From Nocardia asteroides (GTDB taxonomy: Bacteria; Actinomycetota; Actinomycetes; Mycobacteriales; Mycobacteriaceae), in the NCBI GenBank assembly GCA_019930625.1, contig CP082844.1, positions 1,364,001 through 1,428,000 on the forward strand: DNA of 64,000 bases, given 5' to 3'. The position numbers and the translations under genes were made by a program. Below are positions 26,721 through 35,237 of the stretch, in pieces. Numbering within the stretch: position 1 is the stretch's first letter; each line of letters begins with the position of its first letter. The notes beneath the pieces are model-generated. The model was not told the DNA's origin. It searched no databases and saw only the letters and a program-made list of their open reading frames with translations.

Positions 26721-27749
26721 ATGGCTGCTCGAATCGCCCAGACCACCGGGGCAGAGCACACGGCGATCCTCGGGCTCGGCGTTTACCGCCCTGCTCGAGT
26801 GGTCACCAACGACGAGGTGGCGGGTCCGATCAACTCGAGCGACGAGTGGATCAGGACCAGATCGGGCATCAAGACCCGGCGGTTCGCCGACGAATCGGAG
26901 ACGATTCAGAGTATGAGCGTCGCGGCTTCGCGCGGCGCGCTGGAATCTTCGGGCATCGCGGTCGACCAAGTCGATTGCGTGATCGTTGCTACCTCCACCC
27001 ATCTGTTGCTGACCCCGGCCGCTGCCCCGCGCATCGCCACCGAGCTCGGCATGAACGGCGCCGCCGCCTTCGACGTCTCGGCCGGTTGCGCGGGTTTCTG
27101 TCACTCGATCGCGCTGGCGTCGGATCTGGTCCGGGCCGGTACCGCCGCGCACGTGCTCGTGATCGGTGTGGAGAAACTGACGAACACGGTCAACCCCACC
27201 GACCGCTCCACCGCCTTCCTCTTCGCCGACGGCGCGGGCGCGGTGATCGTCGGCCCCTCCGACGAGCCGGGCATCGGCCCCACCGTATGGGGCTCGGACG
27301 GCACCCAGCATCACGCCATCCGGCAGGACAAGGACTGGATGGAGTACTTCCACGAGATCGACGAGAAGGGCTTGGACGCAGTGCGGCCCTATCTGGCCAT
27401 GGAGGGCACCGCGGTGTTCCGGTGGGCCGCGCACTCGTTGGAGAAGGTGTGCCGCGACGCCATCGACCGCGCCGGTCTGTCCCCAGAGGACCTGGACGCG
27501 ATGATCCCGCACCAGGCCAACGGCCGGATCATCGAGATCATGGCCCGGGTGCTGAAGCTGCCGGAGCACTGCGCGCTCGCCAACGACATCGAGGAGGCGG
27601 GCAACACCTCCGCCGCCTCGATCCCGCTGGCCATGGAAGGGCTCCTGCGCAAGGGCGAGTCGAAGCCGGGTGACACGGCGCTGCTCATCGCGTTCGGTGC
27701 GGGTCTGTCCTACGCGGCCCAGGTCGTCAACCTGCCCAACTGGAAGTAG
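26721..27749 (+). CDS. fabH: 3-oxoacyl-ACP synthase III
   Basis: A 342-residue condensing enzyme of the FabH type, which joins acyl-CoA to malonyl-ACP to begin fatty acid elongation (in mycolic-acid bacteria it links FAS I and FAS II). The catalytic Cys is in FDVSAGCAGF (about residue 120), the His in MIPHQANGRI and the Asn in EEAGNTSAAS. The C-terminal FGAGLSYAAQVV is typical. The overall wording is close to M. tuberculosis FabH (Rv0533c). AGGAG lies 7 nt before the ATG. A strong terminator follows. Confidence 0.92.
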   Translation: MAARIAQTTGAEHTAILGLGVYRPARVVTNDEVAGPINSSDEWIRTRSGIKTRRFADESETIQSMSVAASRGALESSGIAVDQVDCVIVATSTHLLLTPAAAPRIATELGMNGAAAFDVSAGCAGFCHSIALASDLVRAGTAAHVLVIGVEKLTNTVNPTDRSTAFLFADGAGAVIVGPSDEPGIGPTVWGSDGTQHHAIRQDKDWMEYFHEIDEKGLDAVRPYLAMEGTAVFRWAAHSLEKVCRDAIDRAGLSPEDLDAMIPHQANGRIIEIMARVLKLPEHCALANDIEEAGNTSAASIPLAMEGLLRKGESKPGDTALLIAFGAGLSYAAQVVNLPNWK

Positions 27750-27773
27750 CTCACGCGAACAGCTCCGCCCTCC

Positions 27774-27834
27774 CGGTCGCTCGCCGCGGTGCCGGTCACG
27801 GCTTCGGCGTGACCGGCACCGCGGCGAGCGACCG
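27774..27834. terminator. 27-bp perfect hairpin terminator
   Basis: The arms 27774-27800 and 27808-27834 are perfectly complementary over 27 bp with a GCTTCGG loop. The hairpin lies between the convergent fabH and SRPBCC genes, so it can end both transcripts. Confidence 0.88.
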
Positions 27835-27841
27835 CGTGCGC

Positions 27842-28297
27842 TCAGGCGCCGGTCTCGACCGCCTTCTTGATCTTGCCCAGCGTCTCGTTCATGCCGCGCA
27901 CCAGATCTTCCTCGAACGAGGCCTCGCCACCGAGCGCTACATCGATCCCTTTGCGGGAAAACCAGGTGGTGCCGTTGGGCACATCCCGCCGCTCGATCAG
28001 CCGCGTGCCGGATTCGGTCGGCTCCAGGGTGTAGCTCCACACCGTCCGGTTCTCGTTGACCTTGAAGGCCCAGGCCTGGTTCGGCTCGAACCGCACGATA
28101 CGGGCGGTGGTCGGCCAGAATTTCTTGCCGTCCCGGTTGAGGTTGATCGTCCAGGTGCCCGCCGCGGGCCTGCCCAGCGCCACCATGCGGACGCACTGTG
28201 GGCTGAACTCCGGCATCCGCTTCAGATCGGCGACCACCGCCCACACCCGCTCCGGGGGCGCGGCGATGTCGATGCTGGCTTCGAGATTTTTCGGCAA
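27842..28297 (-). CDS. SRPBCC-family (START/Bet v1-like) protein
   Basis: A 151-residue polyketide-cyclase/START-like protein: SIDIAAPPERVWAVVADLKRMPEFSP is the standard opening, then strands IVRFEPNQAWAFKV, TVWSYTLEPTESGTRLIERRDV and the long C-terminal helix FEEDLVRGMNETLGKIKKAVE that covers the ligand cavity. The family binds lipids or other hydrophobic molecules. The TTG start at 28297 is chosen because GGAGG lies 5 nt upstream (gives LPKNLEASIDI); an ATG 23 codons upstream has no site. Ligand unknown. Confidence 0.83.
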   Translation of the reverse strand: MPKNLEASIDIAAPPERVWAVVADLKRMPEFSPQCVRMVALGRPAAGTWTINLNRDGKKFWPTTARIVRFEPNQAWAFKVNENRTVWSYTLEPTESGTRLIERRDVPNGTTWFSRKGIDVALGGEASFEEDLVRGMNETLGKIKKAVETGA

Positions 28298-28513
28298 CGC
28301 TGCCTCCGGGTGACGAGCGACGGACCGACGACCATCCGTCCGAGCGCTTACGGTCGATTCGCGCACATTTTAGACGGGAGGACAGTTGCGTCACATTTCC
28401 GCTATACGCGCACCGGCCGCTGTAATGAACGGCGCACAATAACGGATAGATGAAGCAACAGACCAACAGACACTGCCTCCGACTTTCGACGTCCCCACGT
28501 GAGGTGATCGGCC

Positions 28514-28711
28514 GTGAAACTGCGCTCCCTGCTGCATCGTCGACCAGCGGACCAGGTTCCGCTACTGCCGGCTATCGAGCCCGAGAACGGGCGAAGAGCC
28601 TCCGGCGCCTCGGCGTCCCTGCGCAGCGTCCGCGCGGCCGCGCAGGAAGAACGCCTGGAGCGCCTGCTCACTCCGAGTGAGCTCGATCTCGTCCTGCGTC
28701 GTCGGCTCTGA
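28514..28711 (+). CDS. Small basic protein ahead of the redox-signalling operon, unknown
   Basis: A 65-residue product from a GTG with GAGGTGAT about 6 nt upstream. Charged, predicted helical, with SLRSVRAAAQEERLERLLTPSELDLVLRRRL at the end; no membrane segment. Strong third-position GC in this frame supports coding. It lies 53 bp before the response-regulator/TrxR gene in the same direction, but that gene seems to have its own leaderless promoter. No family recognised; it could be spurious. Confidence 0.45.
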   Translation: MKLRSLLHRRPADQVPLLPAIEPENGRRASGASASLRSVRAAAQEERLERLLTPSELDLVLRRRL

Positions 28712-28764
28712 GCTCTGCGCGAACGCCCACGACAGAGCCCGTCCAGAGGCTCCATACTCGTCAG

Positions 28765-30432
28765 GTGACTTCACCCGCTGCTACGAAACCGGCCATCCTG
28801 AGCGTCGATGACGATCCGGGTGTTTCCCGGGCGGTCGTGCGCGACCTGCGCCGCCGTTATGGCGCCGATTACCGGATTCTGCGCGCGGAATCGGGTGCGC
28901 AAGCGCTCGACGCGCTTCGCGAGATGAAGCTGCGCGGCCAGCCGGTCGCGGTATTGATCGCCGACTATCGGATGCCGGGCATGGATGGCATCGAGTTCTT
29001 GGAGCAGGCCATGGACCTGCACCCCTACGCGCGTCGCGTGCTGCTGACCGCCTATGCCGACACCAATGCCGCGATCGACGCGATCAACGTCGTGGACTTG
29101 GACCACTACCTGCTCAAGCCGTGGGATCCGCCGGAGGAGAAGCTCTACCCGGTGCTGGACGGCCTGCTGGAGGCCTGGCGCAGCAGTGAGCATCGTCCGG
29201 TCACCGAGACGAAGGTGGTCGGCAATCGCTGGTCGCCGCGCTCGTCGCAGGTGCGGGAGTTCCTCGCCCGCAACCAGCTGCCCTACCGGTGGTACCTGGC
29301 CGACGAGCCCGAGGGCGCGCGGCTGCTGGAGGCGGCGGGAGCCGACCCGGAGCGCTGTCCGGTGGTGATCACCTCGGCGGGCGAGGCGCTCGTGCAGCCC
29401 ACCGACAGCGAACTGGCGCAGAACGTCGGCCTGACCGTCGACCCGGCGGGCGAGTTCTACGACCTGATCGTGGTCGGCGGCGGTCCCGCCGGTCTCGGCG
29501 CGGCGGTCTACGGCGCGTCCGAGGGTTTGCGCACGGTGCTCGTGGAGCGGACCGCCACCGGCGGACAGGCCGGGCAGAGTTCGCGCATCGAGAACTATCT
29601 CGGCTTCCCCGACGGCCTGTCCGGCGCGCAGCTGGCCGACCGGGCGCGGCGGCAGGCCGCGAAATTCGGCGCGGAGGTGATCACCACCCGCGAGGTGGTC
29701 GGGCTGGAGGTCAACGGGTCCGCGCGCACCGTGCGGTTCGCCGACGGCGGCAGCCTGTGCGCGCACACCGTGATCATCGCGACCGGCGTCGACTACCGCC
29801 GCCACCCGGCGCCCGGCGTCGACGACTTCACCGGGCGCGGCGTCTACTACGGCTCGGCCATGACCGAGGCCTCCGAGTGCGCCGATCACGAGGTCTACAT
29901 CGTGGGCGGCGCGAACTCCGCGGGGCAGGCCGCAGTGTTCCTGTCCCGCAACGCGCGCACCGTGCACCTGGTGGTCCGGGCGGATTCGCTGGAACAGTCG
30001 ATGTCGCACTACCTGATCCAGCAGATCGCGCAGATCGCGAACATCGAGGTGCACACGAACACCGAGGTGATCGCCGCCGACGGTGGCGATCACCTGCAGC
30101 AGATCGTGCTGCGCGACAACCGGACCGGAGCCGAGGAGAAGGCCGACGCGGAGCGGCTGTTCCTGTTCATCGGCGCCGCGCCGCAAACCGATTGGCTCGA
30201 CGGCGTGGTCACGCGCGACAGCGCCGGTTACGTGCTCGCCGGGCCGGACCTCATGGTCGACGGCGCGCGCCCCGCCGGCTGGGAACTACCCCGGCCCCCG
30301 CATCATCTCGAGACGAGCGTGCCCGGTGTGTTCGTGGCAGGCGACGTGCACGCCGAATCGGCCAAGCGCGTCGCCTCCGCCGTCGGCGAGGGTGCGATGG
30401 CCGTCATGCTCGTGCACCGCTATCTCGCCTGA
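28765..30432 (+). CDS. Response regulator - thioredoxin-reductase-like fusion
   Basis: A 555-residue fusion. Residues about 10-130 form a receiver domain: acidic pocket at 15-17, phospho-acceptor Asp67 in IADYRMPGMDG, Thr95 and Lys118 (LLKPW). About 150-215 resembles a glutaredoxin-like fold without the CxxC pair (RWSPRSSQVREFLARN, CPVVITSAGEALVQPT). From about 222 comes a TrxB-type flavoprotein: FAD motif VVGGGPAGLGAAVYGAS, NADPH motif IVGGANSAGQAAVFLSR and FVAGDVHAES. The usual redox CxxC after ATG-x-x-Y is missing (GSAMTEASECADHEV), so it is not an ordinary thioredoxin reductase. GTG start with CATACT 6 nt upstream. First gene of a three-gene unit. Confidence 0.88.
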   Translation: MTSPAATKPAILSVDDDPGVSRAVVRDLRRRYGADYRILRAESGAQALDALREMKLRGQPVAVLIADYRMPGMDGIEFLEQAMDLHPYARRVLLTAYADTNAAIDAINVVDLDHYLLKPWDPPEEKLYPVLDGLLEAWRSSEHRPVTETKVVGNRWSPRSSQVREFLARNQLPYRWYLADEPEGARLLEAAGADPERCPVVITSAGEALVQPTDSELAQNVGLTVDPAGEFYDLIVVGGGPAGLGAAVYGASEGLRTVLVERTATGGQAGQSSRIENYLGFPDGLSGAQLADRARRQAAKFGAEVITTREVVGLEVNGSARTVRFADGGSLCAHTVIIATGVDYRRHPAPGVDDFTGRGVYYGSAMTEASECADHEVYIVGGANSAGQAAVFLSRNARTVHLVVRADSLEQSMSHYLIQQIAQIANIEVHTNTEVIAADGGDHLQQIVLRDNRTGAEEKADAERLFLFIGAAPQTDWLDGVVTRDSAGYVLAGPDLMVDGARPAGWELPRPPHHLETSVPGVFVAGDVHAESAKRVASAVGEGAMAVMLVHRYLA

Positions 30433-30447
30433 TCAGGAGGCTGCCAG

Positions 30448-31950
30448 ATGACTTCGAACCCGACCGCGGACCGCCGTAGCCGGCTGGTCTGCGACCCCGC
30501 CGAGCTGCGCACCTTGTTCCTGTTCGAGAAGCTGAGCGACGAGCAGCTGGCCTGGCTGTGCGCCGACGGCCGGATCGAGACCATCGAGCCGGGGGTCGTC
30601 TACCACGAAGGCGAACCGGCCACCTGCCTCTACGTGCTGATGGACGGCGAGGTGGTGCTCACCAAGCAGTCCAGCGGCGCGGAGATCGAGCTGGTCCGCA
30701 CCGACCACCGCGGCTCATACGCGGGGGCGTGGATGTCCTACATCGGCGACAAGGTCGAGCAGACCTACAACAGCTCGCTGCACGTGACGCGGCCGTCGCG
30801 GTTCTACGTGCTCGACGCCGAAGTCTTCGCCCGGATGATGCGCGAGTGGTTCCCGATGGCCGTCCACCTGCTCGAGGGCGCGTTCTTCGGCAGCCGCAAC
30901 ACCAATGCGCGCATCGGTGAGCGCGAACGGCTGCTCGCGCTCGGTTCGCTGTCGGCGGGTCTCACCCACGAGCTGAACAATCCGGCCGCCGCCGCGGTGC
31001 GCGCCACCTCGGGTCTGCGCGAGCGGGTCGCGGGCATGCGGCACAAGCTGGCGATGATGGCGGAAGGCAAGTTCGACGCGGCGTCCTTGGGCGCCTTGGT
31101 GCGCCTGCAGGAGGAAGCCGCCGCCCAGGTCGCGAAGGCGCCGGAACTCACGCCGATGGAGGCCGCCGACCGGGAGGACCTGCTCGGTGAATGGCTCGAG
31201 GAGCACGGGATCGCCGACGGCTGGAACCTCGCGCCGAACTTCGTGCAGGCCGGTTTCGACACCGACTGGCTGGAGCGGGTGGCCGCCACCCTGGAGGGTT
31301 CTCCGGAGCAGGTGTTCCAAGGCGCGATCCGCTGGTTGAACTACACCATCGAGACCGAGCTGCTGATGAACGAGATCGCCGACTCGACGACGCGCATCTC
31401 CTCGCTGGTCGACGCCGCGAAGCAGTATTCGCAGATGGACCGGGCGCCCTTCCAAGTGGTCGATGTGCACGAACTGCTGGACAGCACGCTGGTGATGCTC
31501 AGCCGCAAGATCGGCGACGGGGTGCGCGTGGTCAAGGAGTACGACCGGAGCTTGCCGCAGGTGCCCTGCTACGCGGCCGAACTGAACCAGGTGTGGACCA
31601 ACCTGATCGACAACGCCGTATACGCGATGAACGGCAGCGGCACGCTGACCATCCGCACCAGGCACGAGAACGACTGCGCGGTCGTGGAGATCGGCGACAC
31701 CGGGCCGGGTATCCCGCCGGAGGCCCGCAACCGGATCTTCGAACCGTTCTTCACCACCAAGCCGATGGGCGAGGGCACCGGGCTCGGGTTGGACATCTCG
31801 TTCCGCATCGTGGTCAACAAGCACAACGGCGACATCCGGGTGGACTCCGAGCCGGGCGACACCAGGTTCACCGTCTGGTTGCCGCTTCGCCGCCCCGAAC
31901 AAGAGCAGATCGATGCCGTCGCCGCGACGATCACGGAAGGACAGTCATGA
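30448..31950 (+). CDS. Cyclic-nucleotide-binding-domain histidine kinase
   Basis: A 500-residue soluble sensor kinase. Residues about 20-135 form a cNMP-binding (CAP_ED-like) domain: LFLFEKLSDEQLAWL, EPGVVYHEGEPATCLYVLMDGEVVL. The phospho-acceptor is His174 in the H-box SLSAGLTHELNNPAAAA. The catalytic ATPase domain has the N-box NQVWTNLIDNAVYAM, G1 GDTGPGIPP, F-box FFTTKPMGEG and G2 GTGLGLDISFRIV. No membrane segment. GGAGG lies 8 nt before the ATG, and the gene follows the REC-TrxR gene by 15 nt, so that protein is the probable phosphotransfer partner. Its stop overlaps the next start (ATGA). Confidence 0.9.
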   Translation: MTSNPTADRRSRLVCDPAELRTLFLFEKLSDEQLAWLCADGRIETIEPGVVYHEGEPATCLYVLMDGEVVLTKQSSGAEIELVRTDHRGSYAGAWMSYIGDKVEQTYNSSLHVTRPSRFYVLDAEVFARMMREWFPMAVHLLEGAFFGSRNTNARIGERERLLALGSLSAGLTHELNNPAAAAVRATSGLRERVAGMRHKLAMMAEGKFDAASLGALVRLQEEAAAQVAKAPELTPMEAADREDLLGEWLEEHGIADGWNLAPNFVQAGFDTDWLERVAATLEGSPEQVFQGAIRWLNYTIETELLMNEIADSTTRISSLVDAAKQYSQMDRAPFQVVDVHELLDSTLVMLSRKIGDGVRVVKEYDRSLPQVPCYAAELNQVWTNLIDNAVYAMNGSGTLTIRTRHENDCAVVEIGDTGPGIPPEARNRIFEPFFTTKPMGEGTGLGLDISFRIVVNKHNGDIRVDSEPGDTRFTVWLPLRRPEQEQIDAVAATITEGQS

Positions 31951-32300
31951 CCGAGCAAGTCGCGGGCATCGATCCCGCGGTCCCACCCAGCGGCCCCGGT
32001 TGCCTGGAGTGCGAGCAGAACAGCGGCTGGTGGGTGCATCTGCGCCGCTGCGCCCAGTGCGGGCATGTCGGCTGCTGCGACACCTCGCCCGCGCAGCACG
32101 CGACCCAGCACGCGAAGAGCACCGGACACCCGTTCATCCAGAGTTTCGAGCCGGGCGAGGACTGGTACTACAACTTCGAAACCGAGCAGATGTACACGGA
32201 CGGACCGGAATTGGCTCCACCGCGCAGTCATCCAGCCGATCAGGGCGCGCCGGGCCCGCGTGGGCGGGTTCCGTCGGATTGGCAGGCACACATCCACTGA
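31947..32300 (+). CDS. UBP-type zinc-finger protein
   Basis: A 117-residue protein built almost entirely of one UBP/ZnF-type zinc finger. Ligand candidates are Cys19 and Cys22, Cys35 and Cys38 (CAQCGHVGCC), Cys43 or 44, and His51, His55 and His61 (HATQHAKSTGHP). After it come FEPGEDWYYNFETEQMY and a Pro-rich tail. In eukaryotes this fold binds the free C-terminus of ubiquitin; actinobacteria have no ubiquitin, so another C-terminal peptide is the likely ligand. ATG overlaps the kinase stop by 4 nt, tying it to the kinase and REC-TrxR fusion. Confidence 0.9.
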   Translation: MTEQVAGIDPAVPPSGPGCLECEQNSGWWVHLRRCAQCGHVGCCDTSPAQHATQHAKSTGHPFIQSFEPGEDWYYNFETEQMYTDGPELAPPRSHPADQGAPGPRGRVPSDWQAHIH

Positions 32301-32372
32301 CCCCGGGAAAACCGGTACGCTGCTGCGAACGCCGGGCCTTCCGGCGCCACGATCCACCCGGGAAAGCACGGT

Positions 32373-32813
32373 ATGAAACGAATTTCCACCATCGTCCTGG
32401 CTGTCGGGACGGTGGGTTTCCTGCTGGCAGGCTGCGGCGGAGCGGACGAGTCCAGCGACGCGAACGCATCGCGCCAGAGTTCCCTGAGCGCGACGATCTC
32501 CGCCCCGGCCACGCGCACCACGACCGCTCCCGACGCCGCGACGACGAGCGATTCGGCGCCGACCGACACCCCGGCCACGACGAAGGACAGCGACTCCTCC
32601 CTCGGTCCCGCCTCCAGCACCACCTGCGGTGAGTTCCGGAAGCTGGACACCGACGCGGAGAAGGCGCTGATCGAGCAGATCCTGGCGGAAAACCCGGGTG
32701 GCCCGTTCGACGGCAGTCCGAACGTCGCGCTGGGCACGGCCAAGCTGGTGTGCCTGTCGCCGAGCGTCGCCGACACCTCGGTCGCGGTGGCCGCCGGAAT
32801 CGTGCGGAAGTAG
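32373..32813 (+). CDS. Secreted lipoprotein, unknown function
   Basis: A 146-residue protein with a lipoprotein signal peptide (MKRISTIVLAVGTVGFLLAGC, lipobox LAGC, Cys21). A Ser/Thr/Ala-rich linker of about 60 residues leads to a small C-terminal domain: STTCGEFRKLDTDAEKALIE, ILAENPGGPFDGSPN, LVCLSPSVADTSVAVAA. The two cysteines there probably form a disulfide. The domain plan (C-E-F-x-x-L-D-x2-A...V-x2-A) is like small mycobacterial lipoproteins with a HdeA/DUF732-like domain, but I cannot assign it firmly. Not part of the upstream operon by obvious coupling (72-bp gap). Confidence 0.75.
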   Translation: MKRISTIVLAVGTVGFLLAGCGGADESSDANASRQSSLSATISAPATRTTTAPDAATTSDSAPTDTPATTKDSDSSLGPASSTTCGEFRKLDTDAEKALIEQILAENPGGPFDGSPNVALGTAKLVCLSPSVADTSVAVAAGIVRK

Positions 32814-32890
32814 CCGGTAGATCGCGGTCCGCGGCCATACCGAGACGACGGACCGTGACCGAGGGCGGGGGCGCGCGGCAGAATGGCACA

Positions 32891-35158
32891 GTGGCAGAAC
32901 TGGCACTCACCGCCCGCCTGAATCCCTCGGCCGCCGACGCCCGGCGGGGGGTGGTCCGACTGCATCCGGAAGCGCTGACCGCGCTGGGGTTGCGGGAGTG
33001 GGACGGAATCATGCTGGTCGGCTCACGACGCACGGCCGCTGTGGTCGGCGTCGCTCGCCAGGGAACGCCCGCCGGGGTCGCCCTGCTCGATGACGTCACG
33101 CTGTCCAACGCCGGACTGCGCGAGGATTCGACGGTGGTGGTCTCCCCCGCGACCGTCTACGGCGCGAAACAGATCGCGGTGAGCGGCTCGGTGCACGCCA
33201 CCCGCACGATCCCGGCCGCGACACTGCGGCAGGCGCTGCTCGGGAAGGTCGTCACGGTCGGCGACGCGGTCTCCTTGCTGCCGCGCGACCTCGGACCCGA
33301 CATCAGCTCCACGGCCGCCACCTTGGCGCTGTCGCGCACCTTCGGGATCGCGTGGACCACGGAGTTGCTCACCGTCACCGCCACCGATCCACGCGGGCCG
33401 GTGAGCGTGCAGCCGAATACCGCGGTGGTCTGGGGCGCGGGAGCGGTCGCCGCGCGGTACGCCGCCGATCTGGCCTCGGCCGGGACCCCGATCCCGGTTG
33501 GCGAGGCCTCGCGCGGCGCCACCGAAGCCGCCGTCTTCGGCACGGCGGCGGGCAACAACGGCGTCGCGACCGGGCGGACCGCGGCGGCCAGGGACACCAC
33601 GCCGAGCATCTCGGTCGATGACCTGCCGGGAGTGCGCGGCCAAGCCGCGAAGCTCGACGAATGGCTCAGTCTCGCCTTGGACGAGCCCGAACTGCTGCGC
33701 ACGCTCGGCGCACGACCTCATCTCGGCGTGCTGATCACCGGCCCGGCCGGCGTCGGCAAAGCCACTCTGGCCAGGGCGGTCGCGTCGCCGCGGCGCGTCG
33801 TGGAACTCGACGGTCCCACCATCGGTGCGGCCGAGAGCGGCGCACGGCTGCGCGAAGTCGCCGAGGCGGTGGCCGACATCGGCTGCGGCCAGGGCGGCGT
33901 CCTGCTGATCACCGACATCGACGCGCTGCTGCCCGCGGATGCCGAGCCGGTCGCCACGCTCATCCTCGACCAATTGCGCGCCGCGATCGCCGAACCCTGC
34001 GTCGCGTTCCTCGCGACCACGGCGCACCCCACCGGAATCGACCAGCGACTGCGGGCGCCCGACCTGTGCGACCGCGAACTCGCGCTGCCGCTGCCCACCG
34101 CCGCCGTGCGCAAGCAGCTGCTGGAACAGCTGCTGCGCAAGGTGCCGACCGCGGAGCTGAAACTCGACGAGGTCGCCGCGCGCACGCCGGGCTTCGTGGC
34201 CTCCGATCTCGCGGCGCTGTGCCGGGAGGCGGCGCTGCGCGCGGCGTCGCGGGCCAGGGAGCACGGCGAACCGCAGCTCACCCAGCCGGACCTGCTCGGC
34301 GCGCTGGAGGTCATCCGGCCGCTGTCGCGCTCGGGCATGGAGGAACTCGCCATCGGCAGCCTGGGTCTGCACGACGTCGGCGACATGGTGGAGACCAAGC
34401 AGGCGTTGACCGAGGCGGTGCTGTGGCCGCTGCGGCACCCGGACTCCTTCGCCCGCCTCGGCATCGAACCGCCGCGCGGGGTGCTGCTCTACGGCCCGCC
34501 CGGCTGCGGCAAGACTTTCCTGGTGCGCGCGCTGGCGGGGACCGGTCAGCTCAGCGTGCACGCGGTCAAGGGCGCCGAGCTGTTGGACCGGTGGGTCGGT
34601 TCGTCGGAGCGGGCGGTGCGCGAACTGTTCCAGCGAGCGCGCGATTCGGCGCCCTCGCTGATCTTCCTGGACGAGGTGGACGCGCTGGCCCCCCGCCGCG
34701 GCCAGAGCGCCGACGCCGGCGTCGGCGACCGAGTGGTCGCGGCTCTGCTCACCGAGCTCGACGGCGTGGAACCGCTGCGCGACGTAGTGGTTCTCGGCGC
34801 GACCAACCGCCCCGATCTGATCGACCCGGCGTTGCTGCGGCCGGGCAGGTTGGAACGGCTGGTCTTCGTGCCGCCCCCGGATGCCGCCGCCCGCAGGGAG
34901 ATCCTGCGCACGGCGGGCCGCGCGGTGCCGCTGGCCGACGACGTCGACCTCGAAGCCCTCGCACAGCAATTGGACGGCTACTCAGCGGCCGACTGCGCCG
35001 CGCTGCTGCGCGAGGCCGCGCTCACGGCGATGCGCCGGGACCTGCAAGCGGCCGACGTCACCGCGGATGACGTGCAGGCCGCCCAAACGGTGGTGCGGCC
35101 ATCGCTCGACCCGTCGCAAGTCGACGCGCTGCGCCGCTACGCCCTGGATCGAGGATAG
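32891..35158 (+). CDS. p97/Cdc48-like double AAA ATPase (Rv0435c homologue)
   Basis: A 755-residue AAA protein. Residues 1-185 are a Cdc48-like N-domain (VVRLHPEALTALGLREWDGI). D1 has GPAGVGK at 284-290, but the next residue is Ala instead of Thr/Ser, and its Walker B reads LLITDIDALLP instead of a D-E pair, so ATP hydrolysis there is doubtful. D2 is intact: GPPGCGKT at 535-542, Walker B LIFLDEVDALAPRRG and second-region-of-homology text LGATNRPDLIDPALLRPGRLERL. The family remodels or unfolds proteins. GTG start with CAGAAT 6 nt upstream. Neighbour of psd-pssA in M. tuberculosis, here 6.7 kb away. Confidence 0.92.
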   Translation: MAELALTARLNPSAADARRGVVRLHPEALTALGLREWDGIMLVGSRRTAAVVGVARQGTPAGVALLDDVTLSNAGLREDSTVVVSPATVYGAKQIAVSGSVHATRTIPAATLRQALLGKVVTVGDAVSLLPRDLGPDISSTAATLALSRTFGIAWTTELLTVTATDPRGPVSVQPNTAVVWGAGAVAARYAADLASAGTPIPVGEASRGATEAAVFGTAAGNNGVATGRTAAARDTTPSISVDDLPGVRGQAAKLDEWLSLALDEPELLRTLGARPHLGVLITGPAGVGKATLARAVASPRRVVELDGPTIGAAESGARLREVAEAVADIGCGQGGVLLITDIDALLPADAEPVATLILDQLRAAIAEPCVAFLATTAHPTGIDQRLRAPDLCDRELALPLPTAAVRKQLLEQLLRKVPTAELKLDEVAARTPGFVASDLAALCREAALRAASRAREHGEPQLTQPDLLGALEVIRPLSRSGMEELAIGSLGLHDVGDMVETKQALTEAVLWPLRHPDSFARLGIEPPRGVLLYGPPGCGKTFLVRALAGTGQLSVHAVKGAELLDRWVGSSERAVRELFQRARDSAPSLIFLDEVDALAPRRGQSADAGVGDRVVAALLTELDGVEPLRDVVVLGATNRPDLIDPALLRPGRLERLVFVPPPDAAARREILRTAGRAVPLADDVDLEALAQQLDGYSAADCAALLREAALTAMRRDLQAADVTADDVQAAQTVVRPSLDPSQVDALRRYALDRG

Positions 35159-35223
35159 GCCGCGCAAATCGCCCCGTTAAGGGCAATTTGTCGGCAATCA
35201 CAAGATCGCGCGCGAACCACGGG

Positions 35224-35229
35224 TATGTT
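35224..35229 (+). promoter_or_regulatory. Probable leaderless -10 box
   Basis: TATGTT, 8 nt before the GTG at 35238, no Shine-Dalgarno sequence. Confidence 0.5.
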
Positions 35230-35237
35230 CGACAACC

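Noticed and set aside
33023..34969. A long open frame opposite the p97-like ATPase
   Set aside because: Shadow of a certain gene; composition dominated by Arg, Gly, Ala and Asp with no motif.
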